27,163 nucleotides of DNA from Clostridiales bacterium (GTDB taxonomy: Bacteria; Bacillota; Clostridia; Oscillospirales; Oscillospiraceae). The notes beneath the pieces were generated by a model, which worked only from the letters and a program-made list of their open reading frames with translations, had not been told where the DNA came from and did not search any database. Shown here in pieces: positions 14,836 through 22,326 of the stretch (the stretch's first letter is position 1; each line of letters opens with the position of its first letter). The DNA is taken from positions 1-27,163 of the forward strand of contig JAAYCC010000238.1 of NCBI GenBank assembly GCA_012729875.1, given 5' to 3'. The position numbers were made by a program, and so were the translations under genes.

Positions 14836-16440
14836 TTGAAAATTACATTTTTGGGCGCAACCCACGAGGTCACTGGAAGCTGTACGCTTATAGAGACAAA
14901 CGGCAAAAACATCCTTGTGGACTGCGGTATGGAGCAGGGGGCGGATATCTTCATAAACCAGGAGATTCCCGTGAACTCTGCACATATAGACTGTGTTCTG
15001 CTCACCCACGCGCACATAGACCACTCTGGCAACATACCTATTCTGTGCAAAGATGGCTTCAAGGGCAAGGTATATGCCACTGAAGAGACAGTTAACCTCT
15101 GCAAGATAATGCTCCTTGACAGCGCCCACATACAGGAGTTTGAAGCGGAGTGGCGCAACCGCAAGGCCCAGCGCTCCGGCTCCACGCTCTATGAGCCGCT
15201 CTATACCACTCAGGACGCCATGTGCGCCGTTTCAGCCATGTACCCATGCCGTTACGGCGAGACGAGACAGGTGCTTGAAAATGTCACAGTGAGATTTTCC
15301 GATATCGGACATCTGCTGGGCTCCGCCTGTATAGAGGTGTCCATAACCGAGGGGGACATTACCAAGAAAATAGTCTTCAGCGGCGATGTCGGGAACAAGA
15401 ACAAGCCTTTTCTAAATCCGCCGACAAAGATCAATAAGACAGACTATCTGGTGGTGGAATCCACCTATGGCAACCGCCTGCACGAGCCCTTCCAGGATGC
15501 GACTCCTATTCTGGCGGAATGCTTTCAGCGCGCATTTGACCGCGGGGGCAACGTGGTAATTCCGTCCTTCGCCGTGGGCAGAACGCAGGAGATTCTCTAT
15601 ATGATACGCCACATCAAGGACGAGGGAATGGTCAAAGGGCACAACGGTTTTCCGGTCTATGTGGACAGCCCTCTGGCAAACGAGGCTACGTCGATTTTTC
15701 TCCAGAGCGACCCTATGAGCTTCAATGAGAGCGTACGAGAACTGGTCAGTAAGGGTGTTAACCCGCTTGTGTTCCCCGACCTGAAAATATCCGTCTCCTC
15801 CGACGAGTCAAAAGCTATAAACGACGACAAGACGCCAAAGGTTATTATTTCAGCGTCTGGTATGTGCGAGGCGGGGCGAATCCGCCACCACCTTAAGCAT
15901 AACCTCTGGCGAAGCGAGAGTCTGATCCTGTTTGTCGGGTATCAGGCCGGCGGAACTCTTGGACGCATAATTCTGGACGGTGCGAGAGAGGTCAAGCTCT
16001 TCGGCGAGACCATAGCCATTGAAGCGGAGGTCGCCCAGATGCCGGGAAGCAGCGGACACGCCGACAAGGAGGGGCTTCTGGACTGGATAGGCGGTTTTGA
16101 AAACAAACCCGCATACATATTTGTAAATCACGGCGACGAGGAGGCCTGCGAGGCCTTCACAAAAACTCTCCGTGAGGAGTACGGCCAAAATGCCTTTGCG
16201 CCATACAGCGGCACCAGCTTCGATCTGCAAAACGGCAGATTCATAGAGGAGACGGAGGGCATACGGATCACAAAGCCGGCCCGCAAGAGAGACGCCCGCG
16301 CCACGCAGGTGTTCGGCAGACTTATCGCCGCCTGCGAAAAGCTGCTGCACACTGCCAAACGCTGTGAGGGCCTGCCCAACAAGGATCTTGCCCGTTTTGC
16401 CGATCAGGTGGATCAGCTGGCCGACAAGTGGGATAGATAG
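14836..16440 (+). CDS. Beta-CASP metallo-beta-lactamase, RNA-processing type (CPSF/YSH1-like)
   Basis: A predicted zinc-dependent ribonuclease, 534 residues, of the COG1236 group. The metallo-beta-lactamase domain opens with KITFLGATHEVTGSC and has the metal motif THAHIDHSG (H58, H60, D62, H63). Later come the beta-CASP signatures VVESTYGNRLH, NVVIPSFAVGRTQEIL, KVIISASGMCEAGRIRHHL and the C-terminal RMMBL part with PGSSGHADKEGLLDWI and FVNHGDEEAC. I chose TTG 14836 because GAAAGGA (14821-14827) lies eight bases before it, family homology starts there, and a promoter lies just upstream. An upstream in-frame ATG at 14692 precedes that promoter. It is convergent with dnaJ. Its RNA target is unknown. 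Confidence 0.9.
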   Translation: MKITFLGATHEVTGSCTLIETNGKNILVDCGMEQGADIFINQEIPVNSAHIDCVLLTHAHIDHSGNIPILCKDGFKGKVYATEETVNLCKIMLLDSAHIQEFEAEWRNRKAQRSGSTLYEPLYTTQDAMCAVSAMYPCRYGETRQVLENVTVRFSDIGHLLGSACIEVSITEGDITKKIVFSGDVGNKNKPFLNPPTKINKTDYLVVESTYGNRLHEPFQDATPILAECFQRAFDRGGNVVIPSFAVGRTQEILYMIRHIKDEGMVKGHNGFPVYVDSPLANEATSIFLQSDPMSFNESVRELVSKGVNPLVFPDLKISVSSDESKAINDDKTPKVIISASGMCEAGRIRHHLKHNLWRSESLILFVGYQAGGTLGRIILDGAREVKLFGETIAIEAEVAQMPGSSGHADKEGLLDWIGGFENKPAYIFVNHGDEEACEAFTKTLREEYGQNAFAPYSGTSFDLQNGRFIEETEGIRITKPARKRDARATQVFGRLIAACEKLLHTAKRCEGLPNKDLARFADQVDQLADKWDR

Positions 16441-16454
16441 ACAAATACATACAG

Positions 16455-16484
16455 AAGAGCCGACGGCGTTTGCCGTCGGCTCTT
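16455..16484. terminator. Bidirectional terminator between the metallo-beta-lactamase and J-domain genes
   Basis: A perfect 13-bp stem, AAGAGCCGACGGC (16455-16467) with GCCGTCGGCTCTT (16472-16484), has loop GTTT. It sits between two convergent gene ends. The flanking T-tracts are short on both strands. Confidence 0.85.
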
Positions 16485-16490
16485 ATCCTA

Positions 16491-17141
16491 TCAGAACCAA
16501 AAACAGGGACACAGCCTGCACAGCAGATTCGCGGCGCAGAGCCAGAGACAAAAGTTTCCGCCCATTTTTGATACAGGGAAGCCCTTACTGTATGTGCGGT
16601 AGTAGCTGCCGCCCTGTTTAAGCTCTATGAGCAGGCTCTGGTATTCCAAGTTGTTTGGTTCCAGAGAGCAGGCCGACTCAGCCTGTTCCAGGGCGATAAT
16701 TTTGTTGCCCAAACCGTAGTTCGCAAGGGCACTTAGATAAAACCAGCGGGCGTTGCGCTTTGACTGAGGCACGCCTGACAGAGCGTTCAATGCCTCCGTG
16801 AAGTGCCGCGTGCGTATATAATTCATGGCTGCTCGGAAGGCCGTCGGCTCTTCGTCGTCGTAGCTGCTCCGTCCGCCGTAGCCGCCAAATCCCCCAAAGC
16901 CGCCGAAGCCTTGGCCAGAGCCGGAGTATGCCCCTCCGCTGTATGAAGGCCCTGCGTGGCTTTGCGGGTTCTTGATCTGATCGTAAGCCGCGTTGATCTC
17001 GTTCATCCTGCGCTCGGCTTCCTTATCGCCCGGATTGAGATCGGGGTGGTATTTTTTTGCCAGATCCCGATATGCTTTTTTTATCTCGTCGTCGCTTGCG
17101 TTGGGGGAAACGCCGAGGACTTTATAAGGGTCAGAGAACAT
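16491..17141 (-). CDS. J-domain protein with TPR-like region and Cys-rich tail
   Basis: A 216-residue DnaJ-type co-chaperone. The J domain (3-60) carries HPD in KKYHPDLNPG (H32-P33-D34), so it should stimulate a DnaK ATPase. A Gly/Phe-rich repeat linker (about 66-92) follows, then a TPR-like helical region (about 104-172, with WFYLSALANYGLGN and ALEQAESACSLEPNN). The short tail has five Cys (198-213) and ends CFWF. No DnaJ zinc finger or C-terminal domain is present. ATG 17141 is chosen because AGGAGA lies upstream and the J domain starts there; the longer frame overlaps the DUF5685 gene. It is last in the zinc-ribbon/DUF5685/DnaJ run. The client is unknown. Confidence 0.9.
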   Translation of the reverse strand: MFSDPYKVLGVSPNASDDEIKKAYRDLAKKYHPDLNPGDKEAERRMNEINAAYDQIKNPQSHAGPSYSGGAYSGSGQGFGGFGGFGGYGGRSSYDDEEPTAFRAAMNYIRTRHFTEALNALSGVPQSKRNARWFYLSALANYGLGNKIIALEQAESACSLEPNNLEYQSLLIELKQGGSYYRTYSKGFPVSKMGGNFCLWLCAANLLCRLCPCFWF

Positions 17142-17226
17142 TGGCGTTTTTCTCCTGAATAGTAGATTAACGGTGATTATGAAAAGGAGCACCGCACAAG
17201 ACCTTGAAGTTTTGCTGACCGGCCGA

Positions 17227-18069
17227 TTAGCCGGCGGCTTTTCGTTTTGCTTTCTTCGCCATTTGAAGCTCATACTTTGTCCAGACGCCGGAGCAGAGAA
17301 TATTGCGCATTATACCGACGTCGTCTACTAGGGGCAGTATGTCGAACTGCATACAGCAATTTCCGATAAGAATGGTCAGGACCTCGCGGAAATACTCGTC
17401 GCCCAGGCCGGCGTCTCTGGATGAGATAAGCGGGTTGTATCTGCCGCGGCGGATATCTCCTTCAAGATCCAAAACGGCGTCCATAATATATATGAACTCC
17501 CCCAGATATTCGCCCATACTGCGGAGGGTGGGGGACCATCTGCCGTCCTCCCTTAGGACAAAAAGCTCACCCATGAGTCTGCCGAATATACCTGCCGCGA
17601 TGTCCGGATTTTGCTCGCCGGATTTTTCAAAGTCGGAGAGCTGTTTCAGACATGATTCCATGGCGCCGCACTGGCGCGGATACTGCAGGGATATGCGCCC
17701 GTATCTCTTTTTCAGCAGCTTTGCGAATACAAGGCTGAGGAGGTTCTTGTCATCCTTCCAGTTGTCCATTTGGTTGAGGTATGCGAGAGCCACGTTCATA
17801 TCGGCTGCGTAATCGGTTATCTCCGAGGAGGCAAAGCCGTGTTTTTTTGCGGGGTGCACAAGGCAGCGCTCACAGCCCGTGCACTCCTGCGGCTCGTAGA
17901 GAGAGGTCAGTACGAGAATGAGAAAGGTCATGTCGTAAGTGAGCGTCATACGGCCGATCTGTCCGTGACGCTCCTTCAGCGCGCGGCACAGCCCGCAGTA
18001 GCAGGCCTTGTAGCGCTGCTTATCCTGTTCTGCGAGTATTTTACTGTTCGCGACTATATAGCCGAACAT
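17227..18069 (-). CDS. DUF5685 family protein, all-helical with Cys and Asp-rich motifs
   Basis: A 280-residue soluble, mostly helical protein of the uncharacterised DUF5685 family. Two Cys clusters, CYCGLC (23-28) and CTGCERC (63-69), could bind zinc or an Fe-S cluster. Two Asp-rich stretches stand out: QMDNWKDD (100-107) and DAVLDLEGDIRRGRYNP (197-213). The latter resembles the second Mg-binding motif of squalene/phytoene synthases (DxxxDxxRGRxY), which raises the possibility of an isoprenoid-synthase-like fold; this is inference only. The start ATG 18069 follows GGGGTGA. It lies between a zinc-ribbon membrane protein and a J-domain protein. No experimental function is known to me. Confidence 0.85.
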   Translation of the reverse strand: MFGYIVANSKILAEQDKQRYKACYCGLCRALKERHGQIGRMTLTYDMTFLILVLTSLYEPQECTGCERCLVHPAKKHGFASSEITDYAADMNVALAYLNQMDNWKDDKNLLSLVFAKLLKKRYGRISLQYPRQCGAMESCLKQLSDFEKSGEQNPDIAAGIFGRLMGELFVLREDGRWSPTLRSMGEYLGEFIYIMDAVLDLEGDIRRGRYNPLISSRDAGLGDEYFREVLTILIGNCCMQFDILPLVDDVGIMRNILCSGVWTKYELQMAKKAKRKAAG

Positions 18070-18084
18070 AAAGTCGTCACCCCA

Positions 18085-18489
18085 TCAGGTTTTTTTCTCA
18101 AACGCCGTTCCGCATTTCTTACAGACTATGCGTATCCTGCCTTTGCCCTTGGGGACGCGCAGAGTTGCCCCGCAGGACGGGCATTTGAAGAACTTATACT
18201 CCTTGCGCTGTTTCCACATATCGCGGCGGAGTCTGAACCGGCTTTTTACGCGGCGTTTCTGTTCGAGATATTTGGCGTTTTCCCTGCGGCGGGCAGCGGT
18301 GTTCTTCGAAAAGACCCGGAAATAGGTGTATATGATTGCCGATACGGCGACAAGGAAGAGTGTGCTTCTCACAGCGGTTCCGCAGTACATCGAGATGATG
18401 AGAAGTATGACCGCGACTATACTCAATAGCTTGGAGAGCTCATCCGACCCGTTGCGTCCGTACATAAATTTTGCCAGTTTTTGTCTCAT
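18085..18489 (-). CDS. Small membrane protein with C-terminal zinc ribbon
   Basis: A 134-residue protein with two hydrophobic, probably membrane-spanning segments (about 21-37 and 42-58). A strongly basic stretch follows (about 63-100, many Arg/Lys), then a zinc ribbon with CPSC (C103, C106) and CKKC (C123, C126). The basic region and ribbon are likely cytoplasmic and could contact nucleic acid or protein. ATG 18489 is preferred because GGAGG precedes it; the longer frame has no such site. It follows the ABC exporter genes by 34 bases and precedes DUF5685 by 15. No named family is recognised and its function is unknown. Confidence 0.8.
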   Translation of the reverse strand: MRQKLAKFMYGRNGSDELSKLLSIVAVILLIISMYCGTAVRSTLFLVAVSAIIYTYFRVFSKNTAARRRENAKYLEQKRRVKSRFRLRRDMWKQRKEYKFFKCPSCGATLRVPKGKGRIRIVCKKCGTAFEKKT

Positions 18490-18523
18490 ATCTGCCTCCG
18501 GTTTCGCAAAGATGTATTGACTG

Positions 18524-20338
18524 TCATGCAATGGCCTCGTCAAACTGGCTGTTGTAGAGCTCGGCATAGAAGCCTGCCTGCTCCAACAGCTCCTCGTGAG
18601 TGCCGCGCTCGACGATGCGGCCGTCGCGCATTACGAGTATCATGTCGGCGCTCTTAATTGTGGAAAGTCTATGTGCGATGATAAACGAGGTCCTGCCCTC
18701 AGTTAGCTTTTCCATAGCGTGCTGTATCTGGATCTCAGTACGTGTGTCGACTGAGCTTGTGGCTTCATCCAGTATCAAAAGGGGAGCATTCTCCACAATA
18801 GCCCGTGCGATAGTGAGAAGCTGGCGCTGACCTGCGGAAAGGCTGTTGTTGTCGGAAAGGACTGTATCATAGCCGTCCGGGAGTGTGCGGATATAGTGGT
18901 CAAGGCCCACGGCCTTGCAGGCGTTTATGACCTCTTCGTCGCTTACTCCATCCTTGCAAAAGGCTATGTTGTCGCGTATAGTGCCCTCAAATACCCATGT
19001 ATCCTGCAAAACCATGCCGAACTGGTCGTGGATGCACTGCCTGGTCATTTTGGTAGTCGGTATGCCGTCTATGAGAATCTCGCCGCTGCTTTGCTCATAG
19101 AAGCGCATTAAAAGGTTGACCATTGTGGTCTTACCGCTGCCGGTCGGGCCTACAATAGCAATTTTCTGGCCGGGTTTCGCATGCGCCGAAAACTCCTTGA
19201 TAACCTCCTTGTCGGGACTGTACCCGAACTTGACGTTGCGGAATTCCACATCGCCGCCGGACTCGTGCTTCGTAATAGCGTCCGCAGTCTCAGGGGAGAG
19301 CTCCTCCTCGCCCAGGAAGTCAAATACGCGCTCGGCGGCGGCCGCTGTGGATTGCAGTGTTGTTATAGACTGGGCCAGCTGTGACAACGGCTGGGAGAAC
19401 AGGCGGATATATATCATAAATGCGACAATGACCTCAAAATCTATCTTGCCGTTCATTGTCAGCACGGCGCCTACCACGCATACTGCGACATAGCCGAAGT
19501 TGCCTATAAAGAACATCATGGGCATCATTATGCCGGAGATAAACTGTGATTTCCACGCGCTGTCATAGAGCTTGTCGTTGATCTCGTCAAACCTGTCCTG
19601 TGAGCCCTTTTCTCCGTTGTATGCGCGGACAATATTCAGACCGGAATAGATCTCCTCTATGTGTCCGTTTATCCTGCCCAGCTCCCTCTGCTGACCCATG
19701 AAAAATTTCTGGGATCTTCTGATGATGACCATCATAAGGATGAAGCCGAAAAAAGTCGAGAACACGGCGGTTGCAGCCAGAGTGCCGTTGGTGACTATCA
19801 TCATGATAAGAGAGCCTAAAAACAGCGCGACGGAGCTTATTAGCTGTCCGAGGCTCATGTTGAGAGTCTGCCCTATGGTGCTGACATCGTTGGTGACGCG
19901 GCTTAAAACGTCGCCGTAGCTTATCCTGTCAAAATATTTTAGGGGAAGCCGGTTTATTTTCTCGCTTATGCGCGTGCGCATAAGTCTGGAAAGCCTTGCC
20001 GAAACGGTGCCCATAATGAAAGCCTGTGCGTATGAGAACAGTGCTCCTAACGCATAGATGAAGATAAGGCCGACGCCGATCTCAATTACGGCGTCCGTGT
20101 CGATGCCCGTAATTATGCCTTCACGGATAAGTCTCGTAATGTCCTGAATTTTGCTGGGGCCGATTATGGTGCATGTGGCGCCGAGAGCTGCAAGGACAAA
20201 GGCGGTTATGATAGCCGCTCCGTAAGGACGGCAAAAGGCTATGAACTGTGCCGAGGCCTTTTTGAAGTTTTTCGGTTTTCCACCTATGCCGGGTCCGGGG
20301 CCTCCCGGGCCGTGGCCGCGTCTGGGAGCACTACTCAT
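18524..20338 (-). CDS. Heterodimeric ABC exporter, subunit with catalytic NBD
   Basis: A 604-residue type IV ABC exporter half: a Gly/Pro-rich N-terminal tail (about 1-25), a six-helix membrane domain (about 35-330) and an ATPase domain. Walker A is GPTGSGKTT (397-405), signature LSAGQ (500-504, with Ala for the second-position Gly), Walker B LLILDE with E525 and switch His H556 (AHRLST). ATG 20338 is nine bases after GGAGGAGG; the TTG at 20344 is too close. It overlaps the upstream partner gene by 8 bases, so the two are co-translated and pair as a multidrug- or lipid-type exporter. Substrate is not evident. Confidence 0.92.
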   Translation of the reverse strand: MSSAPRRGHGPGGPGPGIGGKPKNFKKASAQFIAFCRPYGAAIITAFVLAALGATCTIIGPSKIQDITRLIREGIITGIDTDAVIEIGVGLIFIYALGALFSYAQAFIMGTVSARLSRLMRTRISEKINRLPLKYFDRISYGDVLSRVTNDVSTIGQTLNMSLGQLISSVALFLGSLIMMIVTNGTLAATAVFSTFFGFILMMVIIRRSQKFFMGQQRELGRINGHIEEIYSGLNIVRAYNGEKGSQDRFDEINDKLYDSAWKSQFISGIMMPMMFFIGNFGYVAVCVVGAVLTMNGKIDFEVIVAFMIYIRLFSQPLSQLAQSITTLQSTAAAAERVFDFLGEEELSPETADAITKHESGGDVEFRNVKFGYSPDKEVIKEFSAHAKPGQKIAIVGPTGSGKTTMVNLLMRFYEQSSGEILIDGIPTTKMTRQCIHDQFGMVLQDTWVFEGTIRDNIAFCKDGVSDEEVINACKAVGLDHYIRTLPDGYDTVLSDNNSLSAGQRQLLTIARAIVENAPLLILDEATSSVDTRTEIQIQHAMEKLTEGRTSFIIAHRLSTIKSADMILVMRDGRIVERGTHEELLEQAGFYAELYNSQFDEAIA

Positions 20339-22094
20339 TTTCAAGTTCCTCCTCCGAAAGCTGGGACAGGGCGATTTCCCTGTAGACCTCGCAGTTTTTC
20401 ATAAGTTCCGAATGGGTGCCGATACCGGCTATTTTTCCCTGCTCCAGTACGACTATTCTGTCTGCGTCGCGTATGGTGCCGATTCGCTGTGCGACGATAA
20501 GGCAGGTGGTTTCCGCAAGCTCGGTTTTGAGAGCCTGGCGCAGGCTTTTGTCGGTCTTGAAGTCGAGTGCGGAGAAGGAGTCGTCAAAGATGAATATCTC
20601 CGGCTCGCGGCAGACGGCGCGCGCAATGCACAGACGCTGCTTCTGACCGCCCGACACGTTGGTGCCGCCCTGCGCTATGGGGGAGTCGTATTTGTCGGGC
20701 ATACCCTCGACGAAGTCCGCGCCCTGCGCCACGGCGACCGCGCGCTTTATCTGCTCCTCGTCGGCTGGGGGGGTTCCGTTGTCGCCGAAGGAGACATTTG
20801 AAGCGACCGTCCCGGCAAAAAGCACGGAGCGCTGCGGTATGTAACCCAGCTTGTCGCGCAGCTTTTTCTGGGTGTATTCACGTATGTCCACTCCGTCCAC
20901 CAGCACCTGACCCTCGGTTGCGTCGTAGAAGCGGGGGACGAGGTTTATTAGAGTCGATTTGCCGCTGCCTGTGGAGCCTATGAAAGCAACGGTCTCGCCT
21001 CTGCGGGCGGTAAAGCTGATATCTTTTATGATGTAGTCCTCAGCACCGGGGTATTTGAAGCTGACGTTTCTGAACTCCACCTCCCCAACTAGCCCATCTT
21101 GCGGTTCGGCTCCCGGACCGTCAACGACGGACAGTTCGGTGTCCAGTACCTCGTTTATACGCTTTGCGGAGACGAGGACGCGGGGCAGCATGATAAATAT
21201 CATAGTCAGCATCATGAACGCCATGATGACCTGCATCGCATATTGCGTGAACACGACCATATTTGAGAAAAGACCCAGCTTTTCTGTCATTTGCGCCGCG
21301 TCTATGAGGAGCGCGCCGATCCAGTATATGGAGAGAGTAAGTCCGTTCATTATGATAGTTATGCAGGGAGCTATCACCGCCATAACGCGCGAGGTGAAAA
21401 GCTGGGTCCCCGAGAGGTCGGCGTTTGCGGCCTCGAAGCGTTCCTGCTGATAGGGCTCGGCATTGAATGCGCGGACAACGCGCAGACCCGTCAGATTTTC
21501 ACGTGTGATGCGGTTGACGGCGTCTGTCAGCCACTGCATACGCCTGAATTTAGGTGTTGCAAGGCTAAAAACAATAGAGAGCACTATAATCAAAAACAAT
21601 ACAAAAAACGCCGTGGCGGCCGTCCACTCGGTGCCCTTACCGGCGATTTTAATTATAGCCCAAACAGCGAGGATAGGGGCCTTGATGATCACCTGCAGGC
21701 CGAGAGCAATGATCATCTGAACCTGGGTGACGTCGTTGGTGGACCGGGTGATGAGACTTGGGGTAGAGAAACGGTTTATTTCGCCGAATGAAAAGGACTG
21801 AACCTTTGCGAATATGTCGCGGCGCAGCGTTTTGGAAAAGCCCGCGGCAATTTTTGCGGCAAGATAGCCGACCAGAATGGACGCTGCCAGGCTTCCTAGG
21901 GCACAGAGCAGCATTTTCCCTCCGGCCAGCCAGACGTCGCCGACGGAGCTGCCGGGGGTCTGGACTATCATGGTTATCTCTTTCATATAGTCCGGCAGCC
22001 GCAGATCTAGAAAGACCTGCAGGGCAACAAAAGCGGTGCTTACCAAGGCCATCAGCACCTCTCTGGTACTTAGTCTTCTGAGCAGTCTGAGCAT
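20331..22094 (-). CDS. Heterodimeric ABC exporter, subunit with degenerate NBD
   Basis: The partner half-transporter, 587 residues: six membrane helices (about 15-310) then an ATPase domain. Walker A is GSTGSGKST (373-381) and signature VSGGQ (480-484). Walker B reads FIFDD, so the catalytic Glu is Asp (D505), and the switch His is Gln in IVAQRIGTI (Q536). Such changes mark the degenerate-site subunit of heterodimeric exporters like BmrC or TM287. ATG 22094 follows AAAGGAGA; the frame is open further upstream, past its own promoter, so the longer start is rejected. It is first in the - strand run that ends with the J-domain gene. Confidence 0.93.
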   Translation of the reverse strand: MLRLLRRLSTREVLMALVSTAFVALQVFLDLRLPDYMKEITMIVQTPGSSVGDVWLAGGKMLLCALGSLAASILVGYLAAKIAAGFSKTLRRDIFAKVQSFSFGEINRFSTPSLITRSTNDVTQVQMIIALGLQVIIKAPILAVWAIIKIAGKGTEWTAATAFFVLFLIIVLSIVFSLATPKFRRMQWLTDAVNRITRENLTGLRVVRAFNAEPYQQERFEAANADLSGTQLFTSRVMAVIAPCITIIMNGLTLSIYWIGALLIDAAQMTEKLGLFSNMVVFTQYAMQVIMAFMMLTMIFIMLPRVLVSAKRINEVLDTELSVVDGPGAEPQDGLVGEVEFRNVSFKYPGAEDYIIKDISFTARRGETVAFIGSTGSGKSTLINLVPRFYDATEGQVLVDGVDIREYTQKKLRDKLGYIPQRSVLFAGTVASNVSFGDNGTPPADEEQIKRAVAVAQGADFVEGMPDKYDSPIAQGGTNVSGGQKQRLCIARAVCREPEIFIFDDSFSALDFKTDKSLRQALKTELAETTCLIVAQRIGTIRDADRIVVLEQGKIAGIGTHSELMKNCEVYREIALSQLSEEELENE

Positions 22095-22143
22095 CAAATA
22101 TCTCCTTTGGGGAACACGTTTTTCCCTTTTTCTCAATATTAAA

Positions 22144-22171
22144 AGTATATACGCGTCAAAAATAATGTCAA
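22144..22171 (-). promoter_or_regulatory. Predicted SigA promoter for the ABC exporter run
   Basis: On the - strand TTGACA (22171-22166, perfect) and TATACT (22149-22144, 5 of 6) have a 16-base spacer. Transcription would start near 22137, about 40 bases before the ATG at 22094. No other clear promoter or terminator is seen before the five genes end at 16491, so they may form one transcript. Confidence 0.7.
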
Positions 22172-22265
22172 CAGAATTCGGGAATCTAATAGTAAACTTA
22201 TTGTTAATTAGGTGCTGATGCCCGGAAGTGGGCAAGCGCCGCGCGGAGGGGAGGACATTTCTGCA

Positions 22266-22294
22266 TTGCTTTTTTCAGCAATACGGGTTATTAT
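22266..22294 (+). promoter_or_regulatory. Possible promoter for pckG with an inverted repeat at -35
   Basis: TTGCTT (22266-22271) and TATTAT (22289-22294) are 17 bases apart. ATTGCT (22265-22270) and AGCAAT (22277-22282) form a 6-bp inverted repeat across the -35 and spacer that could be an operator or a leader hairpin. Confidence 0.45.
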
Positions 22295-22326
22295 GGTCAT
22301 AAACATCGTTTCTACGGGGTGACACA

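Noticed and set aside
16861..16930. GC-rich short repeats
   Set aside because: They encode the Gly/Phe linker of the J-domain protein (GGFGGFGGYGG-type) and are not an independent DNA repeat.
17219..17234. Small CCGGC/GCCGG hairpin at the end of DUF5685
   Set aside because: It has a five-bp stem over the stop codon and no T-tract, so it is too weak to call a terminator between DUF5685 and dnaJ.
17142..17273. N-terminal extension of the J-domain protein overlapping DUF5685
   Set aside because: The J domain starts at ATG 17141, which has AGGAGA before it; the extension resembles nothing.
22095..22235. N-terminal extension of the first exporter subunit
   Set aside because: It crosses the predicted promoter and transcription start, lacks a ribosome site, and the ATG at 22094 has AAAGGAGA.
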